This document shows, in pieces, positions 34,665 to 45,310 of a DNA stretch of 64,000 bases. The stretch is taken from NCBI GenBank assembly GCA_018340805.1, contig JACMZG010000008.1, forward strand, positions 24,227,587 through 24,291,586. Direction: 5' to 3'. How positions within the stretch are numbered: the first letter of the stretch is position 1; every line of letters starts with the position of its first letter. The notes below the pieces were generated by a model. That model was not told the origin of the DNA. It made no database searches and saw only the letters and a program-made list of their open reading frames with translations. The stretch is from Microvelia longipes. Taxonomy: Eukaryota > Arthropoda > Insecta > Hemiptera > Veliidae. Made by a program: the position numbers and the translations under genes.

Positions 34665-35341
34665 ATAGTCCAAGAGCCGTTCCTAAAAATGTGACTCATT
34701 TTTGTACAACTTCAAACCAAATATTTCTGAAATTATACCTTAAATTATAAGGAAAAACATAGTCTGCCTATCCATAGTGTAGCCCTTCATATGATTGCGC
34801 ATGCTCAAAATATTGGAAAATCACACAAATTCCAGTTTTCTTGTAATAAATGGTGTCCTGTAGGTCGTGTGCTAAACATGAAGAGAACATTTGTCAAAGG
34901 TGATAAAATGTTCTATAAAACGAGTGTTGAATCAACAAATCGGATGACTGCAACCAAAGTTATGGTCTTTTAAGAACACTAAAAAGGGTTAATTTATGCA
35001 TAGTAACGAATTTTTTAAAAGAAATATTGGCTTTTGTGCATTTTTTGGCCATTTAACAAATGTCATAACTTTAGTTGTATTTATCGGACTTTCACGAACA
35101 CTCGTTTTATAGAAAATTTTATCAGCTTTAAACAAAGTTATCTTCATACTTTGAACACGACCTACAGGAAACCGCTTATTACAAAATTTGTGCGGTTTTC
35201 TAATATTTTGAGCGAGCGCATTCATATGAAGGGCTCCACTTAGGATAGTATACTTTTCCCTCATAATTAAAGGTTATTTTCAGAAAAATTTGGTTTGAAG
35301 TAGCACAAAATGAGTCAGATTTTTAGGCCTGGCTGGACTGT
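34665..35341. mobile_element. Fold-back palindromic element, family P, copy 1
   Basis: Left arm (from AGTCCAAGAGC at 34667) and right arm (ending at GGCTGGACT near 35339) are imperfect reverse complements over about 300 bases, with a roughly 80-base centre. Shared blocks include CTTCAAACCAAAT, TCATATGA, TGTAGGTCGTGT and AACGAGTGTT. Both arms, read inwards, can be translated to similar peptides (CNKW/R, PVGRV, then MK, DK and TSV). A second copy is at 51275-51700. No transposase is recognised. The arms may derive from part of a coding sequence. Confidence 0.8.
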
Positions 35342-38260
35342 GATTATTTGACGTCATTTAACCTTTGTTTGCATTTTATCCGTAACTTTTTTTGATAAAC
35401 TTAAAATCTTTCTTTAATTTTTAATCATTAATTGTTTCATTCGTTTTAATCATTTTATTGCAGTATGAAATGATTTTTAAATTATTCTTCCACTATGCAG
35501 GTGATTATGAGAATATAGGTTTCGTTGCAATTATCTCGAGTTTCGTGAGACTGATTGTCTTCAAGTCACATTAAATAACACTTGTTCTGTCATCATATTT
35601 ACCATCATATCAGAGTTCATACTATTAATATTTCTTTGTAATGTTTTTTTTTTGCTAAAAGCATTCCTGTTTATGTCTCACGAACTAATAGCGTATATCT
35701 GATTATAGAGGTTGGAATAATTGCACATTAGAGACTAAATCACCTATCTTCGAGTCTCATAAATTCCCATCCCATCTCATACATTTCACCACTTTAGTTC
35801 ATATTTTTTTCTCCGTTATTTCGAATTGTAAAAATAATCTATCATAAATCTCTGTACTGTTATCTTTTTCCAAAAATGCGTTTTCTCTATCTCAAAGTTG
35901 TTTCTTTACTTTAATCTATTCAAATAAGAATCACACTATGAAAGAGATAGTGTCCTATATTTTTCAACAAAATTTATTATTAGTGACTTGATACTTCCTA
36001 ATAGAAACACCACAAAGATGTGGGAGACGGACTTTAAAATTTTAAGTAGGCGGAAACCTTAGCCCCAATTATAGACTCAACTTGCACCGACTTTCCGATC
36101 TATGAAATCCATTAAAGATCAATCAATCTGCACAAAGTATTTAATCATATGCTATTATAAAAGATTTATTTCTAAGTGATTATTGTATTAACCTCTGTAT
36201 CTATCATAGTTGATTTCTCATGCATCATATTGTTCGTCACCACTTAACTATAATTTTAACTTTTTTATGCAAACAATGATGGATAACCTAAAATTTTTAA
36301 AAGTTTTAAATTATCTTTTGATTTAATGCGTGTTTTAAGACACTCCTATTTTTCTATTTTAATATTCCATTAACTACTGTGTTTAGTGGATGTTGACCAA
36401 ACCTACCGGTTAATTACACACCTATTGCTAGGAGGGTTTGGGGATCCGTGGACGGTGGCTCGTGACCTGAATTGTCGTTAACAGCTCTGTTAATGTTGAA
36501 CTTTGGATTCCTGTTTAGCTTTAATTGTAATGTATCTGGTGGTGAACACTTATTCATGTGTAAAAAAGTTCAAATCATAGAATTATTATGAACTATGATT
36601 GTTAAGAGTCTTAAAATTATCATCGGTGGCTTCTAGTTCTTAATGTTATAAAAAAAACCTTGTCAAATCTATTAATTTATAATAGCGCAACTATAATATC
36701 CATTAATACCACACTGTGACTTTTCAGCCGCATCTGGCTATCCTGAGCCATTAAGAGTTCCAATACAAAAGTATTACATCACAAACTTGATCTTGACTTG
36801 ATTAAGCCTTATGGAAAAATCAAGAAAGCCATAAGACGTCCTTTAAGTCTCCTTAAAAGTACGGAGATGAAAATCGTACACCGACTTCGAATAAGGACCT
36901 TAAGATAGACATTACATACTTTGTATTACAATTTATTGTAATAAATTGTAGTTTTATTTTTAAATAGTCTTATTTGTTACATTTATAATATTAATATTTA
37001 TGTGGGTTAGTATTTTTTTAGTAAAGGGCGCAATGAGATCTTTCCATGATATCCAGTATATTTCTTATGCTCGATGAAGGTTTTATTACATTAAAGGGTT
37101 ATAAAAGCTCTTGGTACAAAATATTTCTTAGATTTTTTTAGGTCTATTACCTTTTGGTTTTTCGGTTAATGTAGAGTTATCTGAAGTTTCGTAAATCTAT
37201 TTCACCGTCTACCGAGCATTTTATATCTTGTTAGTCTTTCACTGCTTTCATAGATCTAAAAAACTTATTTTTGGTTTGTTCATTCGAGCTTAAATTTCTG
37301 TAATTTTTTATTGAAGATCATTTTTTCGAAGGGGAAAAATATGTAAAGCCTATTAATAATTCTATTTAGGGTTTAAACCTTTGAAGACAAAACCAATCTT
37401 TGACCTTCGAGTATTTTTTACTTATATTTTGTGTATTAATACACTGCCCTCTTATAAAAGTAGTAGTAGTAATAGTAGATGATTAAATACCATTTCAAAC
37501 CACTACTAGTTGACCTCCTTCTTGGACCCTTTTCATTTACCCTCTCAACCTTTTATTCAATTTCCGATTATCTGTACTCTTCATTTTCTATTTTTATATG
37601 TTTTGCTTTAATGATTAATTACTTCTAAAAAATCTTTTAGTCTACTTTTTATTGCCTCTTTTATAATTTAATTATTTCTTGCCTTCTACTATAATTTTAT
37701 TAATAGGGTTTGAATAAGTAATACACGTTAAAAGTGTAAATTTTACTTTGATACTTCATGATGGTCTCCCAATCTCCAATCTCTTCTCTGCAATTATCAA
37801 TCACTGTATTATCTATTACTTAGGTATTTCAATAACAATTAAGACTTGCCCTTCACAATTGTGACAAAACCGTGTGAGGGAATTGATCCGGGATTTGGTC
37901 CGTAGACAAATAGAATCACTCCCTCGCACGTCATTTTAAGCCTTAAAGTACATTTTTTTATCAGACCCTCAAAAAGTGCTAACACTAACCACAGAATATA
38001 ATAGGTATAGAATGTCGGAAGGTATACAAAAGAGCCAGACAGAAGGTGAGGGTGAACTCGTTGCTGGCATCTAGCGGCAGCTCTGAAACTAACTCTCCTT
38101 ACCATAAAATTCTTCTCCCTTAGTTAGTATGAAATTATCTCGTTTTTTTTATTAACATTATAGAGACATGAGTATCTACTTGAAATTTGCGATTATTATA
38201 AAAAGCATATATTTGGATTAATCAGTTTTGTGGCTGAATTAAATAAAAAAAAAAAAATAA
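35342..38260. other. AT-rich noncoding stretch
   Basis: No gene recognised. 37840-38100 is GC-richer with a minus-strand open frame (88 codons) whose CCAAATCCCGGATCAATTCC piece vaguely resembles a SINE box B. A GC-richer piece at about 36420-36480 is unassigned. Confidence 0.4.
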
Positions 38261-38341
38261 AATGCCCGTTTTAGGGCCTTTCGGTCCATCAGGGTATTCA
38301 CCCTGCGGGAACCACCTCAGGTGGGTTGCATCTACTACACT
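38261..38341 (-). repeat. tRNA-derived SINE, 5'-truncated copy
   Basis: Shares TTTTAGG.CTTTCG, CAGGGTATTC, CTGCGGGAACCACCTC and GGTGGGT...CATCTACTAC with the longer copy at 49025-49241, whose tRNA-like head lies on the minus strand. Here the head is missing. The + strand left edge has an A-rich run, so the SINE strand ends in a T-rich tail. Confidence 0.6.
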
Positions 38342-41300
38342 CTAAGAATTAATTAATTACGTAGTAAGTCGTTAAGAATTAATTGTGGCTGAAGTAGTTT
38401 GCTGAAAATAAGACGACAGTGGCGCATTCTCGTAGTTTGCGTGGTGAAACTACTAAATTACACAACAGCACTCCTGTTAACTGGCTACGGAACTAACCAT
38501 TTCATATGCGAAATAATCAATCCCAGGACCTTTTTTTATCTATATATTCTTTAACTCTAGAATTTGTTTGTATTAACGTTTAATGACTCATCTTTTTTGT
38601 AAGCGTTTTAATGACTGTCACTTAATAAACATTTTTGTGTATTAATATTTTTTATCATGTTAAGTATTCCTGTTGCATTTAATTATATTATTTGTTTACT
38701 AATAGTTTCATCAAATAGCCATGCATTTGTATTTTTATTGTTTCACGTATAAAAGTGTGTCAAGCTACAAATAAGTGTTAAAACAAGCAATTGTTTCGAC
38801 ACTTAGCGGTTAATCTTTCTTGTCTTAATAGTCTCAAACAAATACGATAGACTCGCGCACCTTGGTGTTTAGTGTTGACTTAATCCGTTCTACGATAGTT
38901 AATACTTTTATACTTTTAAAAGGTAATAATAATAATGACCGCAGGGGAAGCCATATCATTCCGAATTTCTGGTTTTAACAATCCAAGGCCTTCATAATTT
39001 ATTAGTTAATTTAGAAACTAAAGTTGTAACTTTCCAACTATTTAAAGGATTAAGTTCCAAACCTCCAGCTTCAGCTGCCTTTGTAATATTCGGCTGCTAT
39101 ATTTCATATTAATAAGTATAATTTATGTATTTTTGTTTATTGTTCTTATTTCACAGTGTAGTTTCCCCTCAATAAATAAGTTCTATAGATGTCTTTAAAT
39201 GCTTTTATAACGTAAGAATCAAGGCTTTATTCTTATATTTGGCAGAAAAACATATTTAATTACCTCCTCAGATCAAGCAAAGCCTGCATGATATTTAGTT
39301 ATCAGCTGGTTTCACTTTGTTTTTCTTCTTCTTACAATTTGAATTTATTATTTTTTTAAACAAGTTCTTTATTGGCAATAGTATACAATATTTATTTTAT
39401 CTAAACCTGAGCCATATTTTTACATTATTATCATTTTTTTTATTAAATTTTAATTTACTTAAATTAAAGACTTTCCTATGATTGATTTAAGGTAAAAATA
39501 AATGTTAAGGTATAATTATACAGGTGTATATGAAAACTTGAATTTAATGACTTTGTAACCAATTCTGTTTACCTACACTTTACTTTTTACTTACATTACA
39601 TGGTAGAAAGGTTTATCGCATATAGTAAAGGAAAACCAAGATTTTTTATTATTATTAATTACATTTGTTCAATGTCTTTATTGTAAATATTTGTTGAGGT
39701 TGGATTTTGCTAAAAACATCCTCATTGTCGCCAATAAGGCCAATAAATCTACTTTTAGATGAGCAAACATACTTCAAATGTAAAATAAGCACTCATTCCC
39801 CAAGTAGTATAAAATACGATGATAGTGCAATCTTTCGTTGAATAGTAGAATTAACAAGATCAAGAATTGTTGAACTAATTAAGTTTATGGATTGCAAGTA
39901 GATCTGAAACTTCTTCAAAAAAGCTATATAATGGATATTCTTTGTTTTATAACTCACAGTTAAACCAAAAACCTTCTTAAGAAGATTTGTTGAAAGTAAA
40001 CTTGAAGTATCCTACTTGAATACTTGGGGGTTATCGATGCGATCAAGTAAAAAAACGGTTTTATAGACACTTGTAGGAGAAAACCGGCCCTAGGTCACGT
40101 TCATATGATATTGAGTCAAGAGATGAGCCTTACAAGATATTACCAACAATGGAAGTGAAACTCGGCTATCTTTATCCCTTTAGAGTGGTCAACATGATCG
40201 CTTATACAACCTCTATTACAGATTCCAAAAATGTTTTTTTTATTTATTAGGATTTTTCTTAGAGTTCTTAGACAGTACTTGAGACTAGGACTTCATTAAG
40301 TTTTTCTTGTTTAGAATATACTTGACAAACTATTGTCAAAAGAGCTACTTGCGAGTTTTCATGCGAAATTATTTTGTTTTGATATTTTAACATTGATGCT
40401 TAGTTTTGAAAATAATTCATTAGGCAACGTTTCTTATGTTTTATTCCTCTTTACTGCATATTCACTTTTATTATATTATTTTTACTTTTATCACATTCAC
40501 TAAGCATTTAATATAGATGTGTTTTGTGCAATTGAATCAAAATGCAGTGTCATTTTATTTGTAAAAAGAGATTTATGTGATTATTTTTTCGAGCAGTTTG
40601 AAAAATGTGTCAATACTCTTATAATTCTATTTGCAAGGTATTATTTTTAACTTATGAGAGCCTTTAAGTTCCTGTAAGAAACTTACTACTACAAGAGCCT
40701 TAAGAAAAGAATATGTATAATTTTGGTTGAATAAATTAGGTACGTGAAAAGATTTTTAGTGACTTTTCGAGTTATCAATTAATTTTAAGCGATATTTGTT
40801 GATAAAGTGAGTAGAAGACATTATATTAATTTTATTATTTATGATTTAGCGACAAGTATGTATCTTAAGAACGGATAAACTCATTTTTATGTAAACGACT
40901 ACATATTACAATAACGTATACATAATGGAATAATAATTTAATGTATTTTTTTAAAAAAAAAAGATCAGTTTCTACTGATTATCGTTCTAATTATTTCTCT
41001 TAAATCAGCTTTGGTTAAAATGATTTCTACTATTCCCATTTTCATATATCATTTATTAATTTATTAATTGTGTGTATAATATTGATTTATTTAGGTATTT
41101 TATTAAGCATTTATATATTTATGTAAGTACGTAGATTAAAGCAATAATATTTAACATTAAAATCCATTTATAAGTTTGGTCGGAATACTTTATTTTATAA
41201 TCTCCAAAATAAAATTAAATAAATATTAAAAAAATCAATTTAAATATTCAAAGAAACCTTGAAATATTTTGATGTTTAAAGCAAAGGTTGTGGGTTTGGT

Positions 41301-41930
41301 ATTGCACCTTGATTTTTGGTTTAGAATGTATAGATAGGTACAAAAAACTATGACATCATTTTAAACAATCTATATCTGACCTTTTCGGAAACACAATCGT
41401 TTCAATATCTCTGTATTCCTATTGATCTTTTAATATATCATTTCAAGTAGAGAACACTTTCAAAAAAATCTAGATGGACTTTCGGCTTTTTAGGGGGTTC
41501 TTAAAATAAGAATTTCGTGAAGAGAAAAAAAAAACTTAATATTTCAAGAAAAACAATGGGAATAAGTTTGGATTGATGGGGTTGCCTTGCGTCATTCCCT
41601 GCCCACCATAATATCTAATACAATAAATATTATTATTCTTTTTGTGTAACAGTTCTTTATTTGTTTCAAATTGTTATAACCTTTTCCAATGCTTTGTGTT
41701 CTTTCAATAAGTATACCTAATCCCTTTGACCTTTTTTGTGGAGATTTGGTTATTTGCATAATGTATTTGGGGAACATTTTTTATATTTTAATGAAAGGCA
41801 AAGAAATATTAAATTGTAATTGTGAAAGATATATTTGTTTCTTAAAACGATTTTTCTTTTTCAAATTATTCCTCACAATAGTTAAAATTTTATATTTTGA
41901 TCTTATTTGGTCTTATATTTCGGCTTTTTA
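38342..41930. other. AT-rich noncoding stretch
   Basis: No gene recognised. 39350-39380 (TTTTTTTAAACAAGTTCTTTATTGG) resembles the 3' end of the LINE at 23574 read on the minus strand (A-tail plus AATAAAGAA signal), so it may be a short LINE tail remnant. TTTCGGCTTTTTA occurs at 41479 and again at the edge of the next element. Confidence 0.35.
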
Positions 41931-42249
41931 ATACTAAGAAACGAAATAAAGAGTCTCTCCACAAAAATAATTGTTTATTGGCTAAGCGCTTTCAACCTAA
42001 CATCATCAGTGCCATAAAAATAAAGATGAAAGTTACAAGTACATAAAACTATTTTCTTTTCCGAGATGAAAATAAGTCGAGTATGACACCGACGGTGTCT
42101 TACTCAACTCAGAAGTACATGAAATAGTTTTATTTACTTCTAACTTCTTTTTTATTTTTTGGCACTAATGACGGCCTCATGTAAGGTTGAAAGCGCTTTG
42201 CCATAAACAATTATTTTGTGGAGAGACTCTTTTCATCGTTTCTTAGTAT
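41931..42249. mobile_element. Palindromic element with hammerhead-like cores in both arms
   Basis: A 319-base near-complete inverted repeat. The ends ATACTAAGAAACGA and TCGTTTCTTAGTAT are perfect complements. Further pairs are AGTCTCTCCACAAAAATAATT with its complement, and AGCGCTTTCAACCT with AGGTTGAAAGCGCT. On the strand leaving the centre, each arm reads GGCACTGATGATG or GGCACTAATGACG, then GGTTGAAAGCGC, then a GCCA-ATAAACAATTATT block and GTGGAGAGACTC. That order is like the terminal repeats of Penelope-like elements, which carry hammerhead motifs (CTGATGA...GAAA). The unpaired centre contains a short palindrome ACACCGACGGTGT. No coding region. Confidence 0.7.
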
Positions 42250-44051
42250 GAATAACTTCACATTTGCTTAATCACATACAAATTCGGCTTTTTAAGTTTT
42301 TTTTAAATTCTTAATTTAGAGCTAATAATTTAATTGTATTACTTCTTTGATGTAAAGTGGGATGAAATAACCTCACATATTATTTTTTTTCGCGTATTTA
42401 TGTTTTTTTTATGCATTTAATTTTATTATTTGTTAATTTATTGCCAATCATTAAATTTTATTTCTCCTTGACCAAATGTTGAAATACAGTATAAAATTTT
42501 GTTGGGGCATAAGATTGTTATTGTCTTGTTAACTTTGTAACATTTTATTTTATATTTATTTTATAAGGAATGTAAAGAGTCAAAATCACAAGGTGTGGGA
42601 TGCTGCTGAAGATTTAACTGAGGGTATTTTAAAGGTCAAATGTAAGACAATGTTTATCTTTGAAAAAAAATTGTTCTTGAAGTATGATAAATTTAAATTT
42701 TAGCTTCCTTACCCGTATAAATTAGAGCGTATATGAGTAGGAAAGCGTAATAATATTTCATACTGTTTTTTATCAAATTTCCACGTTTCTGTTTGTATTG
42801 AACTAAAATATAAAATTAAAAATGTTGAGGTAGGCCCGTAGGCAGCTAAAACTTTCAAGGGATGAGGGCGAAACTAATCTCAGTGGGGGCAATGTTTCTC
42901 TCGCTTTTATGGGCAACCGCTAAAAACTTATTCTTCAGAGGTGGCGACATTTTTTCCTAGGAGCCTCTCTTGGTTACAGGCCTTCACGTCCAGGTTCTGG
43001 CTAATTGTGTAATGCTTAATCGACTGGATGAAACTTAATACAAAAATCAATTCCTACGAAGAAAGAATTGTTTTTTAAATGTTACTTGATACTACCGAGT
43101 TTTGCTACACATTTAAATTGTGTCAACTGCTTAAATTTAAATAAAATGGCGTTTTAAAATTAGGTCCTTCAATAAATTTTCAAAAGATTTTATTTACATC
43201 TAATGTTTTGTTAAAAATTATTGCTCAAGTAGGTAGTTGTAGTTCTGATTCATACTAGACCTGAAACACAACTGTGGTCAGCACAGAGTTATTTACATAT
43301 TAAGGGTGATTTACATAAAACCGGGTTGACGAACTTCTCATGTTATTTTCCTTAATTTTATCTTATGTGATAGAGAAGCTTCGTACCACTAATGGCGGCT
43401 TGTTTTTATGATATCTTATTTAGTTGTTGTTTTTTTGTTGTTGTTGTTTTCCTTATTTTGTTTTCATACTTGTCATTTATTAAACCTTTTATTATTTTGG
43501 TTGCCCTACTCGAGATACGAATAAATGATCTGCATATGTATTAATTATTATTTTTTATTTTAACATATTAAAATTAATGTCTATTGCCGCAATGTTTAGT
43601 TACTAATTCTAAGAAGAGGTAATTAAGGCTTAATGGTTATTACTTGTTAAATTAGTGTTAAATGTCAGCACTACTATTAATCACAATGTAATTTATTTAA
43701 TAATGTTTTTTTTGTGGAACCCTACTGTTACTTGTAGTTTGCTAAGTATATTCTTCACGAATCAAATATTTGATTCGTAAAGTTATGTCTATCAAGATTC
43801 CGTTTCTTTGTTAAAGAGAAGAGCAAAGATAGACCAATATAAAGACTTAGATAAATACTTTTATGGCAATAAAATTGTAACAATTTATTGATTGAAACAA
43901 ATTGACAGTCGTGAATATTGGTTAGGTTGAAGATATATATAGGTTTTTTAAATATTTTAATATGTATTAGAGAGAAACAAAATATTCTTAAATAAACTAA
44001 AATACAAATTAAAGAACTCTGAGAATTTGACATATTTTTTAAAATCTTTTT
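42250..44051. other. AT-rich noncoding stretch
   Basis: No gene recognised. 42830-43010 is GC-richer and unassigned. A minus-strand open frame at 43755-44063 is hydrophobic and Ile-rich without a motif. Confidence 0.4.
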
Positions 44052-44221
44052 ACTTTTCCTCACCTACTACCGTAGGTTTAAAGAAAAGTATTTTGTTCAC
44101 CCTGAATACCCTAAATCCAGGTTTCTACATAATTAATTAGGAACCTGGATTGTATTGAAAGTAGTATTAAAAGAAAAAATCCTGCAACGGATAATTATCC
44201 GTTGCAGGGATTTTTATCCTC
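44052..44221 (+). repeat. Dispersed repeat family T, copy 2, with two palindromes
   Basis: Matches copy 1 in CTACTACCGTAGGTTTAAAG, AAAAGTATTTTGTTCACCCT and a following AAATCC. It then holds two hairpins: AATCCAGGTT/AACCTGGATT (44114-44151), and a near-perfect 40-base palindrome AAAATCCTGCAACGGAT/ATCCGTTGCAGGGATTTT (44176-44215). The second contains the ACGGATAATT block also seen in copies 3 and 5. Confidence 0.6.
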
Positions 44222-44362
44222 ATTAGAAGTCATATCATTAGAACGAATGTGATGATAAGGATAGATAAGTATTAATATCTAAAGTTGGCAGCCCTGTATA
44301 ATGATAAGACCATTCACGCCCCCCTCCCTCGCTTTCCAAACAACCAGTGAGGCTTTGGCAAT
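44222..44362. other. Short spacer
   Basis: Contains TTGGCAGCCCTGTATAA, which in reverse resembles the GGCTGCCAAGTATAA start of family D, but nothing else of that family follows. Confidence 0.3.
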
Positions 44363-44665
44363 ATCTGAATTGGTTTAAATATGTTTTATTATTTTATTAG
44401 ACATTTTACATTACATTTTATTATCAGGTTTTATATAGGTATTAAACCTATATAAAATTATTATTATTGGATGTTGTTTTTAGATAATATTATGTATTGT
44501 AGATCTGAATTTGTTTAAATATGTTTTATTATTTAATAAATTGTATTTTATGCATTTTACATTACATTTTATTACCAGGTTTTATTAAAGGTATTATACC
44601 TATATTAAATGTTATTTTACAACCTATATTGGATGTTGTTTTTAGATAATATATATGTATTGTAG
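44363..44665. repeat. Tandem duplication, 140-bp unit, two copies
   Basis: Copies begin at 44363 and 44503 with ATCTGAATTGGTTTAAAT or ATCTGAATTTGTTTAAAT. Both contain TTTTACATTACATTTTATTA, CAGGTTTTAT, GGTATTA-ACCTATAT and GGATGTTGTTTTTAGATAAT. The second has small insertions. Confidence 0.85.
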
Positions 44666-45240
44666 TTAAATGTATGTTCCTATACACATCGTGTCTGTAT
44701 TTATTGATTTTAAATAATTAATCTTAAAGGATCAAGTCTAGAGGAAATTGTGTTGTGGGAACACGAAACCTTACCACAAGAATCTAGAGCTGTTATTGGA
44801 AGGATGTTTTAAAATATGATATTTATAGGTTTTTGACCCATGGAAATGCGTCAGTTTTTTTGTATTTTCTAATAAATTCTGCGGGTTTAATCTATTTATA
44901 GAAAAATTTTTGAGATCAAACTATAAAAACTATGATTATGATTTCCGCGTTGAACAGTGGTCAGGTCTGGCTCGACATGATCAGTAATCATAATTTCCTT
45001 AAGTCTTTTGCTTCCTAATTGTTTGTATTGCGCCTCGCCTTACAGGTGTATAACCTGAACGGCAAAGCTGCTACTTGCAGGTTTGTCTTGTTTAGGCTAA
45101 CAGTCACTAACAGTCAATCTATGTTTTTGACGATTTGTAATACTTCCTGAATTAGTTATTGTGAGCTTAATAATCTATATAGTTTTAATTATAAGTATAC
45201 CGAATTTATATTATTTTTATTTTACTATTCTAATCTGACT

Positions 45241-45310
45241 TAATCTTTTTGTGTTTCAGGTGAGTCTATTCTTGATTTAATCAAAGCGTCTTAATAATTG
45301 CGAACTCTGG
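45241..45310 (+). promoter_or_regulatory. Candidate recursive-splicing (ratchet) site with cryptic exon
   Basis: A pyrimidine tract with a branch-point-like CTAATCTGACTTAAT leads to TTTTTGTGTTTCAG|GTGAGT, with the junction between 45259 and 45260. After 51 bases comes CTCTGG|GTATCGTA, the same donor-like string as downstream of the site at 14834. An acceptor fused to a donor with a short cryptic exon (45260-45310) is the known signature of fly ratchet points in very long introns. It lies 11.5 kb upstream of the first visible NAV exon, on the same strand. The cryptic exon contains a TAA stop. Confidence 0.52.

Noticed and set aside
35470..35520. ATGCAG|GTGATT as a third ratchet site
   Set aside because: The donor half is not GTRAGT and there is no GTATCG-type donor downstream.
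37839..38105. Minus-strand open frame with a SINE-like CCCGGATCAATTCC piece
   Set aside because: The B-box match is incomplete and no A box is placed at the right distance.
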